Shown: positions 6,853 to 14,282 of the stretch, piece by piece
How positions within the stretch are numbered: the first letter of the stretch is position 1
Layout: every line of letters starts with the position of its first letter
Assembly (NCBI GenBank): GCA_003506635.1
Contig: DNZB01000142.1
Location: forward strand, 1-15,383
DNA: 15,383 nucleotides
Direction: 5' to 3'
DNA from: Parvularcula sp.
GTDB lineage: Bacteria; Pseudomonadota; Alphaproteobacteria; Caulobacterales; Parvularculaceae
The notes under the pieces: generated by a model
The model's input: the letters and a program-made list of their open reading frames with translations, nothing else
Database searches by the model: none
Told to the model about the DNA's origin: nothing
Made by a program: the position numbers and the translations under genes

Positions 6853-8178
6853 TTGACCGGACCGGCATCTCCGAAGGCGCGCAAGCTTGGCCTCATCATG
6901 TGCACGGCGCTTGTCGTCGGGAACATGATCGGGTCGGGCGTCTACCTCTTGCCAGCCTCGCTCGCGCCGCTCGGCTGGAATTCGATTTTCGGCTGGGTCC
7001 TGACGATCTCCGGCGGGCTGTGCCTTGCTTTCGTGTTCGCCAGCCTTGCGCGCGCGATGCCGCGCGGCGGCGGGCCTTACGCTTATACGCGCGCGGCCTT
7101 CGGTCCCGCCGCCGCATTCATGGTGTCGTGGAGCTACTGGATCGGGCTCTGGGTCGGCAACGCCGCGATCGCGACGGCTGGCGTCAGCTATCTCAGCGTG
7201 TTTTTCCCGGCGCTCGCGGCGACGCCGGGCCTTCATGCGGTCGTCACGCTGGCGATCATCTGGGTGCTGACGGCTGTCAATTGCCGCGCGGCGGCGCTCG
7301 CCGGCGGCGTGCAGGTCGCCTCGACCGCGCTGAAGCTCGTTCCGCTGATCGCCGTCGTCATTCTCGCCGCGATCATCCTCGGCGAGGAGGGCATGGCGGC
7401 GGTGCAGCCTTTCGAGGCGGAAAAGATCGCCCTTCAGCCGATCACCATGGCGGCGACGCTGGCGCTGTGGAGCCTTCTCGGCCTTGAATCCGCGACCGTG
7501 CCCGCCGACCAGGTGCATGAGCCGGAAAACACCATTCCGCGCGCGACGATGATCGGAACGATCCTGACCGGGATCATTTATCTTTTCGTCTGCACTTCGG
7601 TGATCTTGCTGCAGCCGCCGGAAACGGTCGCGGACTCGAACGCGCCGCTTGCCGATTTCATCGCCGCGCGCTGGGGCGCGGGCGCGGGAAAGGCGCTTGC
7701 GGCGTTTGCGGCGGTCAGCGTCTTCGGCGCCCTTAACGGCTGGATTCTCGTCACCGGCGAACTGACCGGCGCGATGGCGAAGGACGGCCTTTTTCCGTCG
7801 TTCCTCGCGCAGCGCTCGGCGCGCGGCACGCCCGCCAACGCGCTCCTCACGTCGAGCGCCCTTCTGACCGGCGTCGTCCTGCTCAATTATTCGGAGACGC
7901 TGATCGGCCTTTTCAATTTCGTCGCGCTGTTGTCGACGACGTCGATCCTGTTTATGTACCTTGCGGTGTCGCTCGCCGCGCTGAAGCTTAACGCCTCGGG
8001 CGCGGTCCGCCGCTCCAGGGCGCTCGGCGCCGTCGGCGCGCTTGCCGCGGCTTATGCGCTGTGGACGATCTACGGCGCCGGGGTGAAGCCGGTGCTGTGG
8101 GGGCTTGCGCTCCTCGCCGCGGGGCCGCCGGTCTATTTCCTGATGACGCGAGGCGGCGTTAATCGGAAAGCTCCGTAA
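6853..8178 (+). CDS. APC-family amino acid antiporter (AdiC/PotE-like)
   Basis: A 441-residue, roughly twelve-helix inner-membrane carrier of the amino acid-polyamine-organocation superfamily. It lines up with E. coli arginine/agmatine antiporter AdiC along much of its length. TM1 has GNMIGSGVYLLPA with GSG at 27-29. TM6 has LWSLLGLESAT with W206, and TM8 has NGWILVTGE with W297; these match AdiC W202 and W293 with a constant offset of four. Substrate is therefore likely an amino acid or its decarboxylation product, but no decarboxylase is adjacent, so acid resistance is not indicated. The start is taken as TTG 6853 (MTGPASPKARKLGLI), after an AGGGG run at 6846-6850. The frame is open upstream to 6622, but that part lacks protein character. 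Its 3' end overlaps the convergent M20 gene by 20 bp. Confidence 0.88.
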   Translation: MTGPASPKARKLGLIMCTALVVGNMIGSGVYLLPASLAPLGWNSIFGWVLTISGGLCLAFVFASLARAMPRGGGPYAYTRAAFGPAAAFMVSWSYWIGLWVGNAAIATAGVSYLSVFFPALAATPGLHAVVTLAIIWVLTAVNCRAAALAGGVQVASTALKLVPLIAVVILAAIILGEEGMAAVQPFEAEKIALQPITMAATLALWSLLGLESATVPADQVHEPENTIPRATMIGTILTGIIYLFVCTSVILLQPPETVADSNAPLADFIAARWGAGAGKALAAFAAVSVFGALNGWILVTGELTGAMAKDGLFPSFLAQRSARGTPANALLTSSALLTGVVLLNYSETLIGLFNFVALLSTTSILFMYLAVSLAALKLNASGAVRRSRALGAVGALAAAYALWTIYGAGVKPVLWGLALLAAGPPVYFLMTRGGVNRKAP

Positions 8179-9580
8179 TCAGAACATGCCAGTGATCGAG
8201 CGCGCCGTCGATCGAGGCGACCGGCGCGCGCTCGTCAAGGCCGTGGCTGAAATCGTCGGAAGGCTTCAGGAACAGGCCGGAGACGCCGTAGCTGTCGACC
8301 CCTTGCGCGCGGAAATGCAGGCTGTCGGTCGCGCCTGATGACATCTGCGGGATGACGGGAAGGCCCGGATGCCGCCGCTCAATCCCGCGCTTCACGGCCG
8401 CCGCCACGTCGTCGCGCATCGGCGACGCCGGGCCGGCGAGCGTGTCCTCCAGCCGCCGGATCGAAGCGGCTCTGTCGTCGACGACCTTCAGCAATGTCGC
8501 TTCAACGTCCTTCGGATCGACGCCCGGAAAGATGCGGCAATTGACCGAGACGCTGGCGCGCTGGGGAAGCGCGTTGAGCGCGTGTCCGCCGGCGAGCATC
8601 GTCGCGACGCAAGTGGTGCCGAGCTGGCCGACATATTCAGGATCGGCGCGCAAGGCGGCGATCGCGCGCCTGTCCGACGGCTTTTCGGCGTAGCGCCGCA
8701 TCGCCTCGCCGAGCGGTCCTTCGGTCATCGAACCGGTGACGCGGAAGAATTCGCGGGTCGTGTCGTTCGCCTGCGCGGGGAAGTCATAGGCGCTGAGCCG
8801 GTCGATGGCGCGCGCGAGGCGATAGATCGCATTCTCCTTCGACGGCCGGCTGGAATGGCCGCCGGGATTGGTGAAGGTGATTTCGTAATCGGCGTAGGTC
8901 TTCTCCGCCGTCTGCAAGGAATAGGCGAGGGGCGATCCGTCCTCGCGCAGCGTGCCGCCGCCGCCGTCGCCATTAAGGACGAGATGGGCGCCCCTGAAGA
9001 GCCGGGCGAGCGCCGCTGTCGTCACCATCGATGTTTCTTCATCGCCGGAAAGTGCGAGCACGATATCGCGCTGCGGCGTGAATTTTTCGGCCTTCAGGCG
9101 GATCAGCGTCGCGGTCATCATCGCGACGTCGAACTTGTTATCGACAGCGCCGCGGCCATAGACGAAGCCGTTCTCGTTGACCGCCTTGAACGGATCGCGC
9201 GTCCAGTCGGCCGGATCGGCCTCGACAACGTCCATATGCCCCGAAAGGACGAGCGGCGGCGCTTCGGCGGCGCCTTGATAGACGGCGACGAGCGTCGGCG
9301 CGGGGCCGGAAAGATCGACCGTCACGTCGCTTTTGCTGAAGCCGCCCTTGACGAGTTCCCCGGCGAGCCACGCGGCATAGGCGCCTTGCGCCGCCTTGTC
9401 GCCCGCGACTGTGCGGAAATCGACCGAGCGCATCAGGATTTCAAGCGCCTTTGCTTCATACGCCGCGGGCGCAAGGTCCGTCCCGGCGGCGGGCGTCTGG
9501 GCGTGGGCGGGCGCTGCAAGGATCGCAGCGGCGAGAAATAGAAAAACCCTGGGCGATGAGATGATGCCGGTGCTGGTCAT
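8159..9580 (-). CDS. Secreted M20-family metallopeptidase
   Basis: A 473-residue di-zinc exopeptidase (carboxypeptidase or dipeptidase type). The metal and catalytic set is complete: H115 and D117 in LSGHMDVV, D147 in GAVDNK, E181/E182 in GDEETS, D205 in LNGDGGG and H446 in FSHGLDE. An inserted lid or dimerisation domain is expected between about 225 and 340. The N terminus is a signal peptide (MTSTGIISSPRVFLFLAAAI, cleavage probably after AHA at 27), placing the enzyme in the periplasm or outside. The start at 9580 is chosen because it gives this signal peptide and has GGAG six bases upstream. The frame continues open to an ATG at 9805, but that extension would bury the signal sequence. The stop lies within the end of the convergent antiporter. 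Substrate specificity cannot be told. Confidence 0.92.
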   Translation of the reverse strand: MTSTGIISSPRVFLFLAAAILAAPAHAQTPAAGTDLAPAAYEAKALEILMRSVDFRTVAGDKAAQGAYAAWLAGELVKGGFSKSDVTVDLSGPAPTLVAVYQGAAEAPPLVLSGHMDVVEADPADWTRDPFKAVNENGFVYGRGAVDNKFDVAMMTATLIRLKAEKFTPQRDIVLALSGDEETSMVTTAALARLFRGAHLVLNGDGGGGTLREDGSPLAYSLQTAEKTYADYEITFTNPGGHSSRPSKENAIYRLARAIDRLSAYDFPAQANDTTREFFRVTGSMTEGPLGEAMRRYAEKPSDRRAIAALRADPEYVGQLGTTCVATMLAGGHALNALPQRASVSVNCRIFPGVDPKDVEATLLKVVDDRAASIRRLEDTLAGPASPMRDDVAAAVKRGIERRHPGLPVIPQMSSGATDSLHFRAQGVDSYGVSGLFLKPSDDFSHGLDERAPVASIDGALDHWHVLITELSD

Positions 9581-9709
9581 GGCGCGCTCCGTTGCGGTGA
9601 AGGCGCGGAGGTTAGCGCGCGCCGGGCGCTGCTGGCGAGAGCGGAAAAAGGGCGCCTTTCGTCTCGCCCCGCTTCCTGAAAATTCCAATTCCCTTGCGGG
9701 GTCCAGCCG

Positions 9710-9743
9710 CAAAAGGCGCCTTTTGGCCCTTCCAAAAGGCGCC
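9710..9743 (-). repeat. Overlapping palindromes forming alternative hairpins
   Basis: CAAAAGGCGCCTTTTG (9710-9725) is a perfect 16-bp palindrome. GGCGCCTTTTGG (9715-9726) and CCAAAAGGCGCC (9732-9743) form a perfect 12-bp inverted repeat with a CCCTT loop. The two structures share bases and exclude each other. Read on the minus strand, the 12-bp hairpin is followed by TTTTG, so it resembles a weak intrinsic terminator. It could end the M1 transcript or attenuate transcription into the M20 gene. Confidence 0.5.
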
Positions 9744-9852
9744 CAATTAAACAGGGCGGCCGGCAGGCGGCCGGCGAAAAGATCGTGAGGCGCTTGGCTG
9801 TCCATCCTCCTTGAACGCGCGCGGCGGCCGGAACCGTCGCATGCGGACGAAA

Positions 9853-9881
9853 ATTAAAACGGAGACCTTTTTCGCGGCCAA
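9853..9881 (-). promoter_or_regulatory. Predicted sigma-70-type promoter for the M20 peptidase gene
   Basis: On the minus strand TTGGCC (9881-9876) is followed after 17 bases by TTTAAT (9858-9853), which matches five of six -10 consensus positions. Transcription would begin near 9846, giving a leader of roughly 265 nt before the M20 ATG at 9580. The -35 match is partial, so this is a prediction from spacing and -10 quality. Confidence 0.4.
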
Positions 9882-10017
9882 GTTGTCGGGAGGACTTCTT
9901 CGCCCGGACGGCGCGAAGACAGCCGGCGGGCGTCGCCGGACGGCCCGACGCGCTCCCTCTGCTTCAACGACCCTGACCGCGACAATTCCGGTCTTGCGCA
10001 GCAGCGCGCGCTGAACG

Positions 10018-11949
10018 TCAGTTCTGCGCCTGCAAGATCTCCGCAACGCGCCGCTGAGCGATCGGGTGATAACCGGCCCGCGCTTTTTCAAAAATGCGCT
10101 CGGCGGTCGCAAGCTCGCCCTTCTCCTTCAGCGCGCGATAGAGCGGATAGAGGAATTTGCCGCGGCCGACATGGGTGAGGAAATTCTCAACTGCCGGCAT
10201 CGCCGGGGCATAGCCAGCTTCGATCGCCTTCATCTGCCAGGCGAAGGCGATTTCCGCGTTGCGGCTTCCCGTGAGGTCGAAGGCGAGATCCAGCTCGCGC
10301 AAACGCTCGGCGCTCGTGTCGGCCGGAAGGCCGTTGATGAAGCGCAGCCACTCTTGCGCCGTCCACGCAGCAGGCTCGATCGAGGCGGCGGGCGCCGCGC
10401 CCTCAAACCACGCCGCGCGCGCGGCGTCGATCTTGTCGAACGCCGCAGACTTCGGCGCCGGCGTCGAGGCGGGCAGACCCGGCGCGTTCAGCCATTCGTC
10501 GAGCTCAGCGGCGCTGACGGCGTCCGGGTTCGCCTTGACGAGACGCTCTTCCAGGAAGGCGCGGAAATCATCCGTGGTCGCCGCTTTGAAGGCGTAGGTC
10601 TCGAACCAGCTCTTCAAGTAGGCGTCAAATGCGTCGCGCCCGTAGCGCTCCTCAAGGAAGCGCAGGAAGAATTCGCCCTTGACATAAGCGACGTCAGAGA
10701 ACGCGTCGTCGGGGTTCTCAAGCGCCATCGGCAGGCGCAGCTGCGTTAGCGCCGGGTTTTTCTGATCGGCGATCTCCTCTTTCAGGCTCGCGAGCGACAG
10801 CGCCTGCTCCATCACCGCGCGCTCGCGGCCGTAGACGGCCTCCATCACGCGGTTCTCGACGTAAGAGGTGACGCCTTCATTGAGCCAGGCGTCGCTCCAT
10901 GTCGCGTTGGTGACGAGATTGCCGGACCAGGAATGCGCGAGTTCATGCGCGACGACGCCGGTCAGGCTCTTGTCCCCGGCGATCAGCGTCGGCGTCATGA
11001 AGGAAAGGCGCGGATTCTCCATGCCGCCGAACGGGAAAGAGGGCGGCAGGATGAGAAGGTCATAGCGGCCCCATTGATAAGGGCCGTAGAGCGAGGAGGC
11101 GATGCGCTCCATTTCCGGCGTGTCCGAAAACTCCGCCGCCGCCGCCTCGACGACCGAGGGTTCGGCGTAAATGCCGACGGTCTCGCTCAAAGGGCGAAAC
11201 GCGATGTCGCCCGCCGCGATCGCAAGGAGATAGGCGGGAACGGGCTGCGGCATGCGGAAGGAATATTCTCCGTCCGCCGGCCCCATGTCGTTTTCGGCGC
11301 TCATGACGGCGCGAAGACCCGTTGGCGTACGGACGATCGCGGAATAGGTCATGCGCACGGCCGGGGTGTCCTGCACCGGCGCCATCGCGCGCGCGTTGAT
11401 CGACTGGTTCTGGCTGTACATGAAGGGGCGCTTCTTGCCGGCGGTCGCCGCGGGCGCGACCCACTGCAACGCCTCGGCGCCGGGGCTCGTCCGGTAGGCG
11501 ATCCGGACCGCGCTCGCGCCTTCGGGCAGGGTGATTTCGAGCCTCGACCCGAGCATGGGATCGTCAGGCCCGAGCGTGAAGGACGCCGGCGACCACGCCG
11601 CGCCGTCGCCCGCCTCGACGCCGCGGATGTCGAGATCGTTGGTGTCAAGGATCAGCGCCGTGGCTGCGGGGTCAAGCCGCTCGAGGGTCAGCGTCGCCGT
11701 CCCGTCGAGCGCTTTTTCTTCAAACAGGACCGTCACGTCGAGGGCGAGGTCCCTGACCCGTACGTCCTCATAATTCGCATAGGTGAAGGGATCGCGGCGG
11801 CGGTCTTCCGATGCCGACGCCGCCGTTTCCGCCTGCGCCGCGACAGCGGGCGCCGGGGCCGGGGGGGCGCCCGGTTTTTCGCCTTCACTCTTTGCGCATC
11901 CGGCGGTGATGGCGGCGGCGCATGCCGCGAAGAGAAGAATTTGTCTCAT
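10018..11949 (-). CDS. M1-family zinc aminopeptidase, lipoprotein, LTA4 hydrolase-like
   Basis: A 643-residue gluzincin aminopeptidase that removes N-terminal amino acids from peptides. The signal ends in a lipobox (ITAGC, Cys18), so the enzyme is probably anchored to a membrane on the periplasmic or outer side, with a Pro/Ala-rich tether after it. The exopeptidase motif is GGMEN (308-312). The zinc site is HELAH (335-339) with E358 in LNEG, and Y422 in YVKGEFFLRFLEE is the likely transition-state tyrosine. The last 150 residues or so are helical, as in the leukotriene A4 hydrolase/cold-active aminopeptidase subgroup. All active-site residues are present. ATG 11949 follows AAGGGAC. The secreted M20 peptidase and the antiporter downstream suggest a shared role in using extracellular peptides. 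Confidence 0.94.
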   Translation of the reverse strand: MRQILLFAACAAAITAGCAKSEGEKPGAPPAPAPAVAAQAETAASASEDRRRDPFTYANYEDVRVRDLALDVTVLFEEKALDGTATLTLERLDPAATALILDTNDLDIRGVEAGDGAAWSPASFTLGPDDPMLGSRLEITLPEGASAVRIAYRTSPGAEALQWVAPAATAGKKRPFMYSQNQSINARAMAPVQDTPAVRMTYSAIVRTPTGLRAVMSAENDMGPADGEYSFRMPQPVPAYLLAIAAGDIAFRPLSETVGIYAEPSVVEAAAAEFSDTPEMERIASSLYGPYQWGRYDLLILPPSFPFGGMENPRLSFMTPTLIAGDKSLTGVVAHELAHSWSGNLVTNATWSDAWLNEGVTSYVENRVMEAVYGRERAVMEQALSLASLKEEIADQKNPALTQLRLPMALENPDDAFSDVAYVKGEFFLRFLEERYGRDAFDAYLKSWFETYAFKAATTDDFRAFLEERLVKANPDAVSAAELDEWLNAPGLPASTPAPKSAAFDKIDAARAAWFEGAAPAASIEPAAWTAQEWLRFINGLPADTSAERLRELDLAFDLTGSRNAEIAFAWQMKAIEAGYAPAMPAVENFLTHVGRGKFLYPLYRALKEKGELATAERIFEKARAGYHPIAQRRVAEILQAQN

Positions 11950-12140
11950 TTCGGGTCCCTTAAGGCAAAGCGCGTTTAGGCCGCGATCGCCCTAATTTGC
12001 AAACCGGCCCGGGAGCGCAGCGCGGGCGCGGTTGTATCCCGCCGTCCTTCACCCCAGAAGCGCGGCTTCATGCGGCTTTTCGTGACGGCGGCGCAACGGC
12101 CGGACTTTTTCATCTGGAATTTACCTTGATCGCATTGCCC

Positions 12141-12155
12141 GGCGTTCCGCTTGCA
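12141..12155 (+). promoter_or_regulatory. Sigma-54-like -24/-12 element before the VPLPA-CTERM gene
   Basis: GG (12141-12142) and GC (12153-12154) are exactly ten bases apart. The -12 side is TTGCA (12151-12155), an exact match; the -24 side is CGGCGT, matching TGGCAC only in the GGC core. Transcription would start near 12166, about 44 nt before the gene's ATG. GG-N10-GC is common by chance in GC-rich DNA. Confidence 0.35.
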
Positions 12156-12209
12156 TTACCGCTGAGGGAGCACCTGCGCTTTCGAGCATCTGGTCAAGGG
12201 GATTGGTAC

Positions 12210-12773
12210 ATGCGTTTCGTGAAGTCCATCGCCGCGGCGGCCGCGCTGGCGGTTTCGGCCCTGTCGGCGGGCGGGGCCGCGGCAAGCGTCGTTTCGTTTG
12301 GCGACCCGGCTTTCCCGTCGGTCACGGTCGCGCCCGGCGGCTTCACAGCGGCTTTCTATTCCGACGATGCCAATACGGATGTCGGCAACCAGAGCCCGGC
12401 GAACGTCCTGGCGGTGATGCAAGCCTGGTTCGGCGACACCCTCACCTTTGTGGGAGGTGGCGCTTGCGGCGCCGCGCCGGTCGTCGCCAATAATTGCTCG
12501 GCGTTCGACAATGGCGGCGGCAATTCGAATAAGGGCGGCGCTTCAAACCTCACCGCGCAGCTTTTCGCCGTCCATTTCGGCAACCGCTTTATCGCGTTCT
12601 TGTACGGCGGTCCGGTCAACGGCTTTGAAATCAACGGCCTTCGATTTGGCGTCAGCAATATCTATGCGTTCAACGGCGAGGACAGCGAAATCCCGCTTCC
12701 CGGCGCCGTCTGGCTGATGGGCGCGGGCCTTGCCGGCCTCAGTTTTGCGCGCCGGCGCAAGGCTGCGATCTGA
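12210..12773 (+). CDS. VPLPA-CTERM sorting domain-containing secreted protein
   Basis: A 187-residue exported protein. It has a signal peptide (MRFVKSIAAAAALAVSALSA, cleavage around GAAAS). The mature part is rich in Gly, Asn, Ala and aromatic residues, with two cysteines about 15 residues apart (GGGACGAA and NNCSAF) that may form a disulfide. The C terminus is a tripartite sorting signal: IPLPGAVW, a hydrophobic helix (LMGAGLAGLSF) and ARRRK. This is the VPLPA variant of PEP-CTERM signals, cleaved by exosortase-type enzymes. No exosortase is in the window. The middle matches no domain I recognise, so the function is unknown; surface or matrix association is inferred from the signal. The start at 12210 gives the signal peptide and has AAGGG at 12196-12200; the frame is open upstream to 11997 but without protein character. 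A strong terminator follows. Confidence 0.87.
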   Translation: MRFVKSIAAAAALAVSALSAGGAAASVVSFGDPAFPSVTVAPGGFTAAFYSDDANTDVGNQSPANVLAVMQAWFGDTLTFVGGGACGAAPVVANNCSAFDNGGGNSNKGGASNLTAQLFAVHFGNRFIAFLYGGPVNGFEINGLRFGVSNIYAFNGEDSEIPLPGAVWLMGAGLAGLSFARRRKAAI

Positions 12774-12799
12774 TCGCGCTCTGAAGTCGAAGCGATAAG

Positions 12800-12827
12800 G
12801 GCCTGGCCCGAAGGCCGGGCCTTTTTT
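12800..12827 (+). terminator. Intrinsic terminator after the VPLPA-CTERM gene
   Basis: GGCCTGGCC (12800-12808) pairs with GGCCGGGCC (12813-12821) around a CGAA loop, with one U-G wobble, followed by six T residues (12822-12827). It starts 26 bp after the stop codon. Confidence 0.9.
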
Positions 12828-12841
12828 CATCGCCGGCCGGT

Positions 12842-12870
12842 TTGACAGGGAAAGGTCCCGAAGCTAGAGA
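12842..12870 (+). promoter_or_regulatory. Predicted rpsD promoter
   Basis: A perfect -35 TTGACA (12842-12847) is followed after 17 bases by TAGAGA (12865-12870). It sits just after the preceding terminator, so rpsD is likely transcribed alone from about 12877. The leader would be about 85 nt. Confidence 0.65.
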
Positions 12871-12961
12871 CGCCGCCTTCATGACGGGTGGCGCGCGGCC
12901 GCCGTTGAAATCGCGACGGGAAATCCATCCCCCGCCGGAGCGCGCCGGATAGAGGGTTTCC

Positions 12962-13579
12962 GTGACCAAACGCCTGAGTTCGAAGTACAAGCTCGATCGC
13001 CGCATGGGCGAAAATATCTGGGGCCGGCCGAAATCGCCGGTCAACAAGCGCGAAACCGGCCCCGGCATGCATGGCGGTGCGCGCAAGCAGAAAACCTCCG
13101 ACTACGGGCTCCAGCTCAAGGCCAAACAAAAGCTCAAGGGCTATTACGGCAGCATCTCCGAAAAGCATTTCGAGCGCCTCTATGATGAGGCGATCCGCCT
13201 TCGGGGCAACTCGGCTGAAAACCTCATCGGCCTTCTTGAAAGCCGCCTTGACGCGGTCGTCTACCGCGCGAAGTTCGTGCCGACGGTCTTCGCCGCGCGC
13301 CAGTTCGTCAATCACGGCCATGTCAAGGTCAACGGCCGCCGGACGAACATCCCGTCCTATCGCTGCAAGGCGGGCGACGTGATCGAGATCCAGGACAAGG
13401 CGAAAAACATGGCCCTCGTCCTTGAGGCGCTGCAATCGGCCGAACGCGACATCCCCGACTATGTCGATGTCGATCCGAAAAAGATGACCGCGACCTATCT
13501 TCGCGTTCCGAGCCTTGCCGAGGTTCCCTACGCCGCGAAAATGGAACCGAACCTCGTCGTCGAATTCTATTCGTCGTAG
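12962..13579 (+). CDS. rpsD: 30S ribosomal protein S4
   Basis: The 205-residue small-subunit protein S4, a primary 16S rRNA binder that nucleates assembly of the 30S body. The N-terminal domain has the bacterial signature [20 protein letters not shown] and lacks the zinc-binding cysteines found in some versions. The S4 RNA-binding domain runs from about 95 (RLDAVVYR) to 143, including [17 protein letters not shown]. The protein ends NLVVEFYSS, as expected. The start is GTG 12962 with AGAGGG at 12951-12956, five bases upstream. The gene is single here with its own promoter and terminator, the usual alphaproteobacterial arrangement. S4 autoregulates its message in E. coli; whether it does so here is unknown. 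Confidence 0.98.
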   Translation: MTKRLSSKYKLDRRMGENIWGRPKSPVNKRETGPGMHGGARKQKTSDYGLQLKAKQKLKGYYGSISEKHFERLYDEAIRLRGNSAENLIGLLESRLDAVVYRAKFVPTVFAARQFVNHGHVKVNGRRTNIPSYRCKAGDVIEIQDKAKNMALVLEALQSAERDIPDYVDVDPKKMTATYLRVPSLAEVPYAAKMEPNLVVEFYSS

Positions 13580-13603
13580 TCTGGCCGTCCGGGAAAAGGA
13601 AAA

Positions 13604-13628
13604 GCCGCCCGGTCCGGGCGGCTTTTTT
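13604..13628. terminator. Bidirectional intrinsic terminator between rpsD and mlaC
   Basis: GCCGCCCG and CGGGCGGC pair around GTC (13604-13622), followed by six T residues on the plus strand (13623-13628). On the minus strand the same stem is followed by TTTTCCTTTT, so it can also end the mlaA-mlaC transcript. It lies 24 bp after the rpsD stop and about 42 bp after the mlaC stop. Confidence 0.9.
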
Positions 13629-13670
13629 GTTTTAACCTCGCCGCCGACGGCCCGCCGGCGCTGGGAAAGG

Positions 13671-14282
13671 TCAGCCGCCGACCTTTGTTTTCAGGTCCGC
13701 GATCAGCGCGTCTATCCCCTTTGCGCCGCCGCCGTTGTTGGCGATGACCGATTTGAACTGGCTTTGCTGCTCGATCGCGAGCCAGACGCCTTCGGCGCCG
13801 GCGTCGACGATCGCCTGCGCGCCGTCGGGTTTTCTGTAAACGCGCCAGCTGACGACGAGATCAGCGTACTGGTCGCCGGGCTTTGCGCCGACGACTTTTG
13901 AATTGACGATGAAGTCGCGCTCGGTGCGGTCGATCGAATCCGTCACCTGAAGCTTCTGGCCGGAATAGTTTTCAAGCGTCGACTGGTAGACGCTTGTCGC
14001 ATATCTGCGAAAGAGCGGCGTATAGACCGCCATCTGCTCCGGGGTCGCCTGCCGCGCGTACTGGCCGAGCGCGAATCTCGCGACGCGCTCCATGTCGACA
14101 TATTTGTCGACCAGCGTTTCGACGGAGGCGTCGCGGCTCGCCGCGTCCGAATTTTCGAAGATCGCGTTCGCCTCGGTCAGGACGCCGGTGACGAACGCTT
14201 CCGCCGCTTGATCAGCGCGGGCCGGGGCGATGATCGCGGCGGCGCTGGCGCTGACGAGGGCGGCGCGCAACAAGGTTTTCAT
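13671..14282 (-). CDS. mlaC: Phospholipid-binding periplasmic protein MlaC (Ttg2D family)
   Basis: A 203-residue periplasmic lipid shuttle of the MlaC/Ttg2D family, which carries phospholipids between MlaA at the outer membrane and MlaFEDB at the inner membrane. It has a signal peptide cleaved probably after APARA (position 23). Family blocks visible are VDKYVDMERVARFALGQYAR, the YTPLFRRYATSVYQSTLENY helix, a central strand region (FIVNSKVV, LVVSWRVYRK) and the closing VWLAIEQQSQFKSVI motif before a short helix. The length is normal. Its ATG overlaps the mlaA stop as ATGA, and GAGGAG within the end of mlaA lies eight bases upstream, so the two are translationally coupled. No mlaF, mlaE or mlaD is present, so the inner-membrane complex must be encoded elsewhere. 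Confidence 0.93.
   Translation of the reverse strand: MKTLLRAALVSASAAAIIAPARADQAAEAFVTGVLTEANAIFENSDAASRDASVETLVDKYVDMERVARFALGQYARQATPEQMAVYTPLFRRYATSVYQSTLENYSGQKLQVTDSIDRTERDFIVNSKVVGAKPGDQYADLVVSWRVYRKPDGAQAIVDAGAEGVWLAIEQQSQFKSVIANNGGGAKGIDALIADLKTKVGG

Larger units (their letters stand above)
9581..10017. other. Leader and spacer between the M1 and M20 genes
   Basis: 437 bp with no supported coding gene; the short frames on both strands are Arg/Ala-rich and unlike any family. On the minus strand it holds a predicted promoter (9853-9881), an ATG at 9805 with AAGGAGG directly abutting it, a duplicated GGCGGCCGGC (about 9755-9775), hairpin-forming repeats (9710-9743) and a third related GGCGCC element near 9647-9656. 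All of this lies upstream of the M20 start, so the stretch probably acts as a long 5' leader. Confidence 0.5.

Noticed and set aside
5074..7518. Very long minus-strand open frame (814 codons) across pntB and the antiporter
   Set aside because: It is antisense to well-supported genes and is dominated by Arg, Asp, His and Gly, as expected from the codon shadow of GC-rich genes. Only the 6490-6660 part, outside pntB and the antiporter core, has protein character.
8369..9541. Plus-strand open frame of 390 codons opposite the M20 peptidase
   Set aside because: The peptidase on the other strand has a full active site and signal peptide; this frame has no recognisable motifs and an arginine-rich composition.
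9581..9805. N-terminal extension of the M20 peptidase to ATG 9805
   Set aside because: The extension would place about 75 basic residues before the signal peptide, and the Shine-Dalgarno abuts the ATG with no spacing. Start 9580 has proper spacing and gives an exported protein.
10933..11979. Plus-strand open frame of 348 codons opposite the M1 aminopeptidase
   Set aside because: Shadow of a gene with complete HELAH and GGMEN motifs; the translation is low-complexity Arg/Gly/Ala.
11997..12209. N-terminal extension of the VPLPA-CTERM protein
   Set aside because: It would hide a clear signal peptide starting at 12210, and the extra residues have no protein-like pattern.
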